Part shown: positions 1 to 6,729 of the stretch, one piece after another | Position numbering within the stretch: the first letter of the stretch is position 1 | Layout: every line of letters starts with the position of its first letter | Source: Fidelibacterota bacterium UBA7300 | Lineage (GTDB): Bacteria; Fidelibacterota; Marinisomatia; Marinisomatales; UBA2128 | Direction: 5' to 3' | Assembly (NCBI GenBank): GCA_002471865.1 | Contig: DKQU01000063.1 | Coordinates: 1 to 10,182 of the forward strand | DNA length: 10,182 nucleotides | Translations under genes and position numbers: made by a program | The notes under the pieces: model-generated | Told to the model about the DNA's origin: nothing | The model's input: the letters and a program-made list of their open reading frames with translations, nothing else | The model's database searches: none

Positions 1-974
1 TGCCGGAAGGGTGGCAGAAGGACTTGCCGATATTTTCGATTGACGAAGGACCTCTTGCTACAAGAAGTGCTTCCGGTCAGGCACTGAACGGTCTGGCGAA
101 AAAGATAGATAATTTCATGGGTGGTTCAGCTGATCTGTCACCATCTAATAAGACTGTGCTGGCTGGGAAAGAGAAGTTTGGATTGGATGAAAACTGGGGT
201 CCTAACATTCATTTCGGTGTACGGGAGCACGCCATGGCTGCTATCTGTAACGGTGCCGCGCTTCACGGCGGTGTAGTCCCCTATGCCGGGACATTTCTGG
301 TGTTTGCCGACTATATGCGACCGGCTTTACGATTGGCAGCGCTCATGCAGACAAAAACCATATTCATCTTTACGCACGACAGCATCGGGGTAGGCGAAGA
401 CGGCCCTACGCATCAGCCTATCGAACACATCATGACCCTTCGGGCGATACCGGGACTGACAGTACTCCGCCCGGCCGATGCCAATGAAACTGCTCTTGCC
501 TGGAAGACGGCATTGGAATCTGATGGACCTGTGGCACTGCTTTTGAGCCGGCAGAAACTCCCTGTACAGAACCCTGTATCTCAAACAGACGCATTCTCCA
601 GAGGCGCTTATATTTTGTCTGCCAGCAGCGCTATACCGGAGATCATTCTTATCGCTACCGGTTCGGAAGTGAATCTGGCCATAGAGAGCAAGGCAGCACT
701 TGAAAATGACGGTCTCTCCGTTCGTGTAGTCTCTATGCCGTCGTGGGAGCTGTTTGAAAAACAGCCTGAAAATTATCGCCGGAATCTTCTTTTAAATGAT
801 GTACCGAAACTGGCCATCGAAGCAGGAATTACTCAGGGTTGGCGGAAATATGCTGACGATGTCATCGGTTTGGATCATTTTGGAGCTTCGGCTCCCGGAC
901 CTGTGGTCTTTGAAAAATTGGGGTTTACTGTAGATAACATCGTGAAACGAATAAGAACCCTCCTTAACGACTGA
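1..974 (+). CDS. tkt: Transketolase, C-terminal half (5' truncated by window edge)
   Basis: Transketolase moves two-carbon ketol units between sugar phosphates in the non-oxidative pentose phosphate pathway, using thiamine diphosphate (ThDP) in the cytoplasm. The reading frame is open from the first complete codon at position 3 (PEGWQKD precedes the TTG at 24), so that TTG is an internal Leu codon and the true start lies upstream. About 323 residues are visible, covering the pyrimidine-binding and C-terminal domains of a roughly 660-residue family. Counting the TTG codon as residue 1, the visible motifs are TRSASG with the phosphate-binding Arg14, GGSADLSPSN (Ser35), GVREHAM with the ThDP-activating Glu68, THDS (His118), GEDGPTHQP with His130, and LLSRQKL. 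All match the classical enzyme, so catalytic competence is expected. It ends in TGA and the second transketolase-like gene begins 22 bases later, suggesting co-transcription. The family assignment is very secure. Confidence 0.96.
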   Translation, partial: PEGWQKDLPIFSIDEGPLATRSASGQALNGLAKKIDNFMGGSADLSPSNKTVLAGKEKFGLDENWGPNIHFGVREHAMAAICNGAALHGGVVPYAGTFLVFADYMRPALRLAALMQTKTIFIFTHDSIGVGEDGPTHQPIEHIMTLRAIPGLTVLRPADANETALAWKTALESDGPVALLLSRQKLPVQNPVSQTDAFSRGAYILSASSAIPEIILIATGSEVNLAIESKAALENDGLSVRVVSMPSWELFEKQPENYRRNLLLNDVPKLAIEAGITQGWRKYADDVIGLDHFGASAPGPVVFEKLGFTVDNIVKRIRTLLND

Positions 975-996
975 CAACCTTTTATAATTATAAACG

Positions 997-3297
997 ATGA
1001 AGACGCTTGATGAGTTGCGCCCAAATTTTGGACATTGGGAAAAAACAAAGGATCTCATTGATCAATGCATTGATTTGATGCTCAATTTCCGCCAGAGCGG
1101 TCATCCCGGCGGATCTCGCTCTAAAGTACACGGGCTTGTGACGACACTTCTTTCAGGTGCTATGCGGTGGGATATCAGAGAGCCCGGGAAACGTTTCGGC
1201 GACCGTTTTATCCTTGTCGCGGGGCATACGAATCCGCTGGTCTATGCGGCTCTGGCTGTCTTTAATGAAGCTCTACGTATGAAATTTGAGCAGACAGGTG
1301 ATGAGCACTACCGAATAAACAACGCCACTGAGCGGGCACTTTACTGGGAAGATCTTCTAACACTTCGAAGAAGTGGTGGACTGTCAGGTCATGCTGAAAT
1401 GTCCGGAAAAACTCTTTTCTTCAAATTCAACACAGGTCCCTCCGGGCACGGTTCTCCCGTCGCGGTGGGGCAAGCGCTGGCTCTAAAATATGCTGGTTGT
1501 GACGAAGTAAAAGTATTTGCCTTCGAAGGCGAAGGAGGGCTTACCACAGGTGCAACTCATGAGGCAAAGAATTCAGCTTATGGTCTGGGGTTGGGTAATC
1601 TTGTTTACTTTGTGGATTGGAACAATTACGGTATTGACGACCGCACTTTTAGTTCAGTTATACACGGCACACCTGTGGATTGGTTCGAGCCTTACGGTTG
1701 GCGTGTGGAGGGGACTGAAGATGGGGAAAACTGGGAAGCAATCATGGCGGCTTATCTGCGGCTGTTTGATCAAGAGGATAAGTTCAAGGACACCCCCAAA
1801 ATACTCTGGACGAAGAACCGGAAAGGCAGGGGTTACGGCGTGTTCGATAACAAGAGTCACGGTACTGTCCATAAGATGAATTCAGAAATTTTCTGGGAGA
1901 CCAAAAGGCCTTTCGCTGAACAGTATGGCGTGGAGTTCAATGGTTTCGGAGAGGCAGCACCAGTAGAATATGAAGCTCAAAAAGAGCAGTCCCGTAACAA
2001 CTTAGATGTAGTAATGGATGTCCTGCGCCGGGATCAGGAATTAGTAGACTATCTGGCCAACACCCTGATAGGACTGGGAAATTCCGTGCCAGAGGAAATT
2101 TCTTCATGCCGTATTACCACAGAAAATCCATCGAAAGATCCGGTACTTTTGAATTATCAGGAATATCCAGAAGAGCTTTTCCTGCCACCTGGGACAAAAG
2201 CACCTAACCGTAAAGCGCTGGCAGTATTCGGGTCATGGATCAACTCCTATTGTCGGGACAAGTATGGCCGTCCGCTGGTTATCGCCTCTTCCGCCGATTT
2301 AGCCGATTCCACAAATATTTCCGGTTTCGGGAAAGGGTGGGAAGATTCATCCGACTTTGGCTTTTATGATCGAAAGAAAAATCTGGAAGGTACTATTTTA
2401 CCACAACCCATTACAGAATTCTGCAACTCGGGGATAATGGCCGGCTTGGCCACGGTTAATTTCGCCGAAGAATCCTACGAAGAGTTCAACGGTTTCTTCG
2501 GCGCTTCATCTACATACGGATCTTTTTCGTATCTGATGTACGGGCTTATGCGGCTGTTCAGTCAGGTAGCACAGGATTCGGAGCTTCAAGTAGGGCGAGT
2601 CATCTGGGTTGCCGGTCACTCAGGACCAGAGACGGCGGAAGACGCCCGAACGCACTTCGGTATTTTTTCGCCGGGAGTGACTCAATTATTCCCTGAAGGA
2701 GCAATTGTTAACCTGCATCCGTGGGAATATAACGAAGTAGCACCTATGCTCGGTGCAGCACTGGCAACAAAAATTCCCATTATCGCTCTCCATTTGACTC
2801 GTCCGCCTGTAGAAATACCTGACCGCGAAGCACTTGGAATGGCATCGTACATGGAAGCGGCCAAAGGTGCTTATATCATCAGGGGGTACGATAAGGACCG
2901 TCCGAAGGAGGGAGTTGTGATTATCCGGGGTACAAGCTCTACAGCTAATCTGGTGAAACTTCTGCCGCGCCTGAACAAAGAGGGCCCCAATGTGAAGATT
3001 GTGTATGCCGGATCGTGGGTACTTTTCCAGCAGCAGAGTGAAGATTATCGCGAAAAAACTATCTCGAAGGAAGAAATAAATGATGCCATGATTATCACCA
3101 ACGGATCACTGGCGCAAATGCGAAACTGGATGGCGTACAAAGATATAGCCGACTATTCCCTCTCCTCCGACTGGGACAATAGATGGCGGACCGGTGGCAG
3201 TATAGAAGATGTGTTGGAGGAAGCTCATCTCTCCGAGGAGTGGATCTGGAAGGGGATTGAGCGGTTTTATAAGGGAATAACATCGATAAATAAATGA
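997..3297 (+). CDS. Divergent transketolase paralogue (766 aa, ThDP-dependent)
   Basis: This is a complete ThDP enzyme of transketolase architecture, about 100 residues longer than classical transketolase. Aligned by eye with E. coli TktA, most of its active site is kept: SGHPGG (His36), VAGH (His77), LSGHAE (His132), SHG (His288), NRKA (Arg405), SSAD (Ser432), ITEF (catalytic Glu474), GHSG (His541), EDARTH (Asp549, His553) and LTRPP (Arg602). Arg405, Ser432, His541 and Arg602 correspond to phosphate-binding positions, so a sugar-phosphate substrate is inferred. The ThDP/metal motif reads GEG (178-180) with Asn209 downstream; Glu179 replaces the usual Asp. Extra length lies around residues 310-400, between the ThDP- and pyrimidine-binding domains. 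The upstream region AT-rich TATAATTATAAACG has no clear Shine-Dalgarno, but the ATG at 997 places HPGG at a normal distance from the N-terminus. It follows the classical tkt by 22 bases. It may be a second transketolase or a related two-carbon transferase; the substrate cannot be read from the sequence. Confidence 0.85.
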   Translation: MKTLDELRPNFGHWEKTKDLIDQCIDLMLNFRQSGHPGGSRSKVHGLVTTLLSGAMRWDIREPGKRFGDRFILVAGHTNPLVYAALAVFNEALRMKFEQTGDEHYRINNATERALYWEDLLTLRRSGGLSGHAEMSGKTLFFKFNTGPSGHGSPVAVGQALALKYAGCDEVKVFAFEGEGGLTTGATHEAKNSAYGLGLGNLVYFVDWNNYGIDDRTFSSVIHGTPVDWFEPYGWRVEGTEDGENWEAIMAAYLRLFDQEDKFKDTPKILWTKNRKGRGYGVFDNKSHGTVHKMNSEIFWETKRPFAEQYGVEFNGFGEAAPVEYEAQKEQSRNNLDVVMDVLRRDQELVDYLANTLIGLGNSVPEEISSCRITTENPSKDPVLLNYQEYPEELFLPPGTKAPNRKALAVFGSWINSYCRDKYGRPLVIASSADLADSTNISGFGKGWEDSSDFGFYDRKKNLEGTILPQPITEFCNSGIMAGLATVNFAEESYEEFNGFFGASSTYGSFSYLMYGLMRLFSQVAQDSELQVGRVIWVAGHSGPETAEDARTHFGIFSPGVTQLFPEGAIVNLHPWEYNEVAPMLGAALATKIPIIALHLTRPPVEIPDREALGMASYMEAAKGAYIIRGYDKDRPKEGVVIIRGTSSTANLVKLLPRLNKEGPNVKIVYAGSWVLFQQQSEDYREKTISKEEINDAMIITNGSLAQMRNWMAYKDIADYSLSSDWDNRWRTGGSIEDVLEEAHLSEEWIWKGIERFYKGITSINK

Positions 3298-3466
3298 TAA
3301 TTTCGAAATTGTAGAGTACTATCGACGAATGATTTGCTCTGCGACAACGGAACTATTTGCAATCGCTTCAACCTCACATTACATTATGACTTGTCTTTTT
3401 ATACGCCATTCAGCTATTTCCCTTGTGTCAGACTAAGCATGAGGTCTCACCTCGGATAGAAAAGAA
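3298..3466 (+). other. Intergenic leader upstream of ruvB; likely promoter region
   Basis: This is the largest gap in the window and contains no convincing ORF. It probably separates the transketolase pair from the ruvB-hppA gene run. A 12-base perfect palindrome, AATTTCGAAATT, lies at 3299-3310 just after the stop, with no T-run behind it, so it is not a good intrinsic terminator. A weak sigma-70-like pair can be drawn: TTGCAA at 3357-3362 and TACATT at 3380-3385 with 17 bases between, each four of six to consensus. A short hairpin, GAGGT-ctc-ACCTC at 3441-3453, ends 13 bases before the ruvB ATG. None of these is strong, and promoter consensus in the host lineage is unknown. Confidence 0.35.
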
Positions 3467-4486
3467 ATGACCGACAGCCATATTACAGATGCTGAACCTA
3501 GAGATGAAGATCTTCTGGTAGAACAAACTCTCCGCCCCAGTACGTTTGAAGATTTTATCGGTCAGAAGGAGGTGGTGGAGAATCTTGGTATTTATATTGA
3601 AGCGGCCAGTAAACGAAAAGAAGCCCTTGATCACGTCCTCCTCTTTGGCCCGCCGGGGCTAGGTAAAACAACACTCGCTTACATTATTGCCAAGGAGATA
3701 GATGCCAATTTGAAACAGACCTCCGGACCTGTGTTGGAACGGGCAGGAGATCTGGCTGGGCTTCTCACTAACCTCCAATTTCGAGATGTCCTCTTTATCG
3801 ATGAAGTCCACAGGCTAAATAGTGTGGTGGAGGAGTATCTCTACTCCGCCATGGAAGATTATCACATAGATATTATGATCGATAGCGGACCAAGTGCTCG
3901 TTCGGTGCAGCTGAATCTGGAAAAGTTCACGCTCATTGGTGCAACCACTCGATTAGGCAATCTTACATCTCCAATGAGAGATCGCTTTGGAGTAGTGTTG
4001 AGGGTGGACTTTTATGATGAGGATGATCTCTTCCAGATTATCAAACGGTCTGCTGCAATTCTTGATGTTTCCATAGATGAAAGAGGGGCCAAGGAGTTGG
4101 CAGGGAGATCTCGTGGAACACCCCGGGTGGCCAATCGTATTCTCAGGCGGACTCGTGATTATGCTCAGGTAAAAGCTGATGGTGTTATTACGGAAGAGGT
4201 GGCGAAGAAGTCACTCGAAAAGCTGGGGATCGATGATGTGGGTCTGGACAATATGGACCGAATGATTTTATCTACGCTGGTTGAGAAATTTCAAGGTGGA
4301 CCGGTAGGAATTAATTCGCTGAGCGTGGCCATTGGAGAGGATGCACACACCATCGAGGATGTGTACGAGCCGTTTCTTATCAAGGAAGGGTTCATCCAGA
4401 GGACGTCAAGAGGGAGGATGGCTCAAGACAAAACCTTTGGATATCTAGGATTGAAAAAACCGATAGATCAGCAAAACATATTTTAA
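3467..4486 (+). CDS. ruvB: Holliday junction branch migration ATPase RuvB
   Basis: RuvB is the hexameric AAA+ motor that, with RuvA, drives branch migration of Holliday junctions during recombination and fork repair. The 339-residue length is normal. Domains in order: an N-terminal segment with TLRPSTFEDFIGQ (21-33); Walker A GPPGLGKT (61-68); Walker B FIDEVH (110-115); sensor 1 GATT (158-161); RDRFG (171-175) carrying the Arg finger region; sensor 2 GTPRVANR (217-224); then a winged-helix DNA-binding domain with GGPVGINSLS and RTSRGR near the C-terminus. The ATG at 3467 is preferred because an in-frame TGA lies at 3440-3442 with no other start between. The ribosome-binding site is weak (AAAGAA). 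ruvA and ruvC are not in the window. A 15-base gap leads to queA, a neighbour of ruvB in many bacteria. Confidence 0.98.
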   Translation: MTDSHITDAEPRDEDLLVEQTLRPSTFEDFIGQKEVVENLGIYIEAASKRKEALDHVLLFGPPGLGKTTLAYIIAKEIDANLKQTSGPVLERAGDLAGLLTNLQFRDVLFIDEVHRLNSVVEEYLYSAMEDYHIDIMIDSGPSARSVQLNLEKFTLIGATTRLGNLTSPMRDRFGVVLRVDFYDEDDLFQIIKRSAAILDVSIDERGAKELAGRSRGTPRVANRILRRTRDYAQVKADGVITEEVAKKSLEKLGIDDVGLDNMDRMILSTLVEKFQGGPVGINSLSVAIGEDAHTIEDVYEPFLIKEGFIQRTSRGRMAQDKTFGYLGLKKPIDQQNIF

Positions 4487-4488
4487 TC

Positions 4489-4495
4489 AAGGAGG
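4489..4495 (+). promoter_or_regulatory. Shine-Dalgarno site of queA
   Basis: AAGGAGG sits six bases before the queA ATG at 4502 and directly behind the ruvB stop. It is the best match to the anti-Shine-Dalgarno in the window and shows that the host uses this signal, which matters when judging the weakly supported starts of ruvB and ispE. Confidence 0.8.
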
Positions 4496-4501
4496 CTGTA
4501 A

Positions 4502-5554
4502 ATGTTTCAAAAGAGAATAAAACTGAGATTAACTGATTTTGACTATAATTTGCCGAAAGCGAGAATCGCTCAAGATCCTGCTCCCCGTCGTGATTATGCA
4601 AAGATGATGGTGCTTCATAGGAAAACTAAGAAAATCGAACACCGAAAATTTTGTAATCTGCACGAGTATATGCGGAAAAATGATCTCCTCATCATAAATA
4701 CCACCAAAGTGTTCCCTGCTCGGCTTTTCGCGATTAAGGATCGGACAGACGCAACAGTAGAGGTTTTTCTTCTGAGAGAACTAGAGAACGATTTATGGGA
4801 AGTTTTAGTGAAACCGGCTCGGAAAGTCCGTATTGGCAACAAACTACACTTCACAGATAAGGTACATTGCGATGTGATAGATAATACCGTTTCTGGTGGT
4901 CGTGTGGTCCGTTTTGATTATCCGGGTGACGATTTCTATAAGATTATTGACGGCATTGGGAATTCCCCTTTACCTCCTTACATTAATCGTAAAGCCACCA
5001 AACAGGATAAGGATCGCTATCAGACGGTTTATGCGGCGAATAGAGGAGCAGTAGCGGCACCCACTGGAGGCTTACATTTTACTGACGGATTGATTAAGAA
5101 ACTGAAATCTAAAGGGGTAAAAATCAAGCCGTGTACATTGCATATCGGTTTGGGTACTTTTCGCCCTATTCAGGTAGAGGATCTTACCCGCCATCAGATG
5201 GATTCAGAGTTTTTTGAAGTCCCGCCAGAGACTGCGATAGCCATCAATGAAGCCCGGGAGAAAGAGAAGAAAATCGTTGCTGTTGGGACATCGTCCGTTC
5301 GAGCACTAGAAACTGTGGTGGTGTCTGGTTTTCAGGTAGCGCCTAGAAGAGGTTGGACAGATAAATTCATCTATCCTCCTTATGACTTTAAAATGACAGA
5401 TGGGCTGATAACGAATTTTCACATGCCGAAATCTACACTCCTAATGCTTGTCAGTGCGTTTGGAGATAGGGAGTTTATCCTTGATGCTTATAAGCTTGCA
5501 ATCAGGAAACAGTATCGTTTCCTGAGCTACGGTGACAGCATGCTCATCCTCTGA
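4502..5554 (+). CDS. queA: S-adenosylmethionine:tRNA ribosyltransferase-isomerase QueA
   Basis: QueA transfers and isomerises the ribosyl part of S-adenosylmethionine onto 7-aminomethyl-7-deazaguanine in tRNA (anticodon position 34), giving epoxyqueuosine. The 350-residue length is typical. Family motifs are seen in order: DFDYNLP near the N-terminus, IAQDP (22-26), INTTKVFPARL (65-75), PLPPYI (156-161), RYQTVYA (172-178), GAVAAPTGGLHFT (182-194), LHIGLGTFRPI (213-223), VGTSSVRALE (261-270), TNFHMPKSTLLMLVSAF (304-320), and the C-terminal YRFLSYGDSMLIL. The usual M-H-S-E motif reads MDSE (233-236), a His-to-Asp change. A strong Shine-Dalgarno supports the ATG. The queA stop lies ten bases before the proposed ispD start. 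Other queuosine genes (queC, queD, queE, queF, tgt) are not in the window. Confidence 0.97.
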   Translation: MFQKRIKLRLTDFDYNLPKARIAQDPAPRRDYAKMMVLHRKTKKIEHRKFCNLHEYMRKNDLLIINTTKVFPARLFAIKDRTDATVEVFLLRELENDLWEVLVKPARKVRIGNKLHFTDKVHCDVIDNTVSGGRVVRFDYPGDDFYKIIDGIGNSPLPPYINRKATKQDKDRYQTVYAANRGAVAAPTGGLHFTDGLIKKLKSKGVKIKPCTLHIGLGTFRPIQVEDLTRHQMDSEFFEVPPETAIAINEAREKEKKIVAVGTSSVRALETVVVSGFQVAPRRGWTDKFIYPPYDFKMTDGLITNFHMPKSTLLMLVSAFGDREFILDAYKLAIRKQYRFLSYGDSMLIL

Positions 5555-5560
5555 GAGGAG
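5553..5560 (+). promoter_or_regulatory. Shine-Dalgarno site that sets the ispD TTG start
   Basis: GAGAGGAG overlaps the queA stop codon and lies four bases before the TTG at 5565. The in-frame GTG at 5532 has no comparable site and would add 11 residues ahead of the conserved N-terminal strand, so this site favours the TTG start. Confidence 0.6.
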
Positions 5561-5564
5561 AACA

Positions 5565-6254
5565 TTGACAGTAACTGCAATAATTGTCGGAGCCGGGCAG
5601 GGTCTCCGTTTCGATTCAAATTCCCAGATTCAAAAGCAATTCTTAAAGCTCGGCGGAGAATCTCTAATCTTAAAAACCCTCCACCCGTTTCTTACCTCAA
5701 AGCAAATCTCCAGTTGTGTTTTGGTTGTGTCTAAAAGTGCAGTCGATTCGGTTAAGAAGGAACTGGCGTTGTTATCTTCAGAGAAAAAAATCCATGTAAT
5801 CCCTGGCGGTAACCGCCGTCAAGATAGCGTTAGACTCGGTGTTGAAGCAGCGGAAGAGGCAGACGTGATTGTCGTTCATGATGCTGTCAGGCCGTTTATA
5901 AATCGTGAATGGATATCCCAAGTTATAGAGCGATGTGGTGATCATGATGGAGCAATTGTAGCTTTGCCGGTTAGTGATACATTGAAGAAGGTAGTGGATG
6001 GAAAGATCAGTGAAACTGTGAATCGTGAAGATATCTGGCAAGCTCAGACACCCCAGGCATTCAGGCGGGATCTGCTGCTGAATGTGTATGATACTGTTGA
6101 TTGGGAAAATGTCCACGTAACTGATGAAGCTCAACTGTTTGAGATTGTAGGAAACACCGTAGCCATCATTCCCGGCAGTAGCGAAAATATCAAGATTACA
6201 ACTCAGGATGACTGGCAAAAAGCAGAAATTATTTTGGAGCAGCGGCATGGATAA
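5565..6254 (+). CDS. ispD: 2-C-methyl-D-erythritol 4-phosphate cytidylyltransferase IspD
   Basis: IspD couples CTP to 2-C-methyl-D-erythritol 4-phosphate, releasing pyrophosphate, in the MEP isoprenoid pathway. With a TTG start it is 229 residues, the usual size. The N-terminal strand TAIIV is followed by GAGQGLR (Arg15) and QKQFLKL (Lys24), the nucleotide-binding loop; the family's Pro-Lys-Gln here is Gln-Lys-Gln. Further motifs are GGNRRQDSV (81-89), VVHDAVRPF with Asp106, PVSDTLK (135-141), NREDIWQAQTPQAF (Arg154), VTDEA and NIKIT (Lys210). Residues equivalent to the E. coli catalytic Arg20, Lys27, Asp106, Arg157 and Lys213 all seem present. A GTG at 5532 inside queA is an alternative start but is less likely. 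Its 3' end overlaps ispF by eight bases, the classic ispD-ispF pairing. Confidence 0.95.
   Translation: MTVTAIIVGAGQGLRFDSNSQIQKQFLKLGGESLILKTLHPFLTSKQISSCVLVVSKSAVDSVKKELALLSSEKKIHVIPGGNRRQDSVRLGVEAAEEADVIVVHDAVRPFINREWISQVIERCGDHDGAIVALPVSDTLKKVVDGKISETVNREDIWQAQTPQAFRRDLLLNVYDTVDWENVHVTDEAQLFEIVGNTVAIIPGSSENIKITTQDDWQKAEIILEQRHG
6236..6239 (+). promoter_or_regulatory. Shine-Dalgarno site of ispF, inside ispD
   Basis: GGAG lies seven bases before the ATG at 6247, within the last codons of ispD. It favours 6247 over the upstream in-frame ATG at 6208, and over the in-frame ATG at 6259 that follows the ispD stop. Confidence 0.5.
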
Positions 6255-6726
6255 TAGAATGGGAATCGGATATGATGTGCACGTCTTGGAGGCAGGTGAG
6301 TCACTTGTGTTAGGAGGAGTTGAGATATCGTACGACAAAGGGACTAAAGGTCATTCCGATGGAGATGTACTGATTCACGCCGTGGTTGACGCTTTGCTGG
6401 GTGCTGCAGGATTAGGTGATATCGGTAAGTTTTTCCCCAGCGATGATGACACGTGGAAAGATGTCTCTAGTTTGCTCTTTCTGGAAAAGAGTGCAGAAAT
6501 GTTGCAAAGGGCCGGAATGGAAATTGTTAATGTTGACAGCACAATCATTATTCAAGAGCCGAGAATTACTCCTCATATTGATAAAATGATCAAAAAAGTA
6601 GCTGATGCACTGTCCGTGGAACCCAATCGCATTTCTATCAAGGCGACGACAACAGACGGTTTGGGTATCACTGGACGTGGCGAAGGAGTGGCGGCATTGG
6701 CTGTGGCCTCACTCATAGCGAGTTGA
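6247..6726 (+). CDS. ispF: 2-C-methyl-D-erythritol 2,4-cyclodiphosphate synthase IspF
   Basis: IspF cyclises CDP-methylerythritol 2-phosphate to methylerythritol 2,4-cyclodiphosphate with release of CMP; the family forms trimers with a divalent metal at each subunit interface. The chosen start gives 159 residues, the normal length. The metal ligands are visible in GYDVH (Asp10, His12) and in the GHSDGDVLIHAVVDALLGA stretch (His44). GLGDIGKFFP follows, then the C-terminal IKATTTDGLGITGRGEG, which carries the conserved Thr/Glu of the nucleotide site. The gene overlaps the ispD 3' end by eight bases. Its TGA stop is followed after three bases by the proposed ispE start in the same frame, so only that stop prevents an IspF-IspE fusion. 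The in-frame ATG at 6208 would put 13 atypical residues in front of the conserved N-terminus. Confidence 0.97.
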   Translation: MDNRMGIGYDVHVLEAGESLVLGGVEISYDKGTKGHSDGDVLIHAVVDALLGAAGLGDIGKFFPSDDDTWKDVSSLLFLEKSAEMLQRAGMEIVNVDSTIIIQEPRITPHIDKMIKKVADALSVEPNRISIKATTTDGLGITGRGEGVAALAVASLIAS

Positions 6727-6729
6727 CCC

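Noticed and set aside
24..26. TTG at 24 as the start of the first transketolase
   Set aside because: The frame is open to the window edge and PEGWQKD upstream matches the transketolase linker, so this is an internal Leu codon of a truncated gene.
3299..3310. Palindrome AATTTCGAAATT after the second transketolase as a terminator
   Set aside because: It is short and AT-rich with no loop and no T-run behind it, so it does not fit an intrinsic terminator.
6208..6246. In-frame ATG at 6208 as the ispF start
   Set aside because: It would add 13 residues lacking family similarity and increase the overlap with ispD; ATG at 6247 has GGAG at good spacing and gives the normal length.
5778..6338. 186-codon open frame on the minus strand opposite ispD and ispF
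   Set aside because: It lies wholly over two secure genes, shows no recognisable family motif, and its composition is that of a complement of coding sequence.
6724..6726. Genome-wide recoding of TGA as a sense codon to explain the ispF-ispE junction
   Set aside because: tkt, the second transketolase, queA and rplY all end in TGA at the family-expected length, so TGA works as a stop here.
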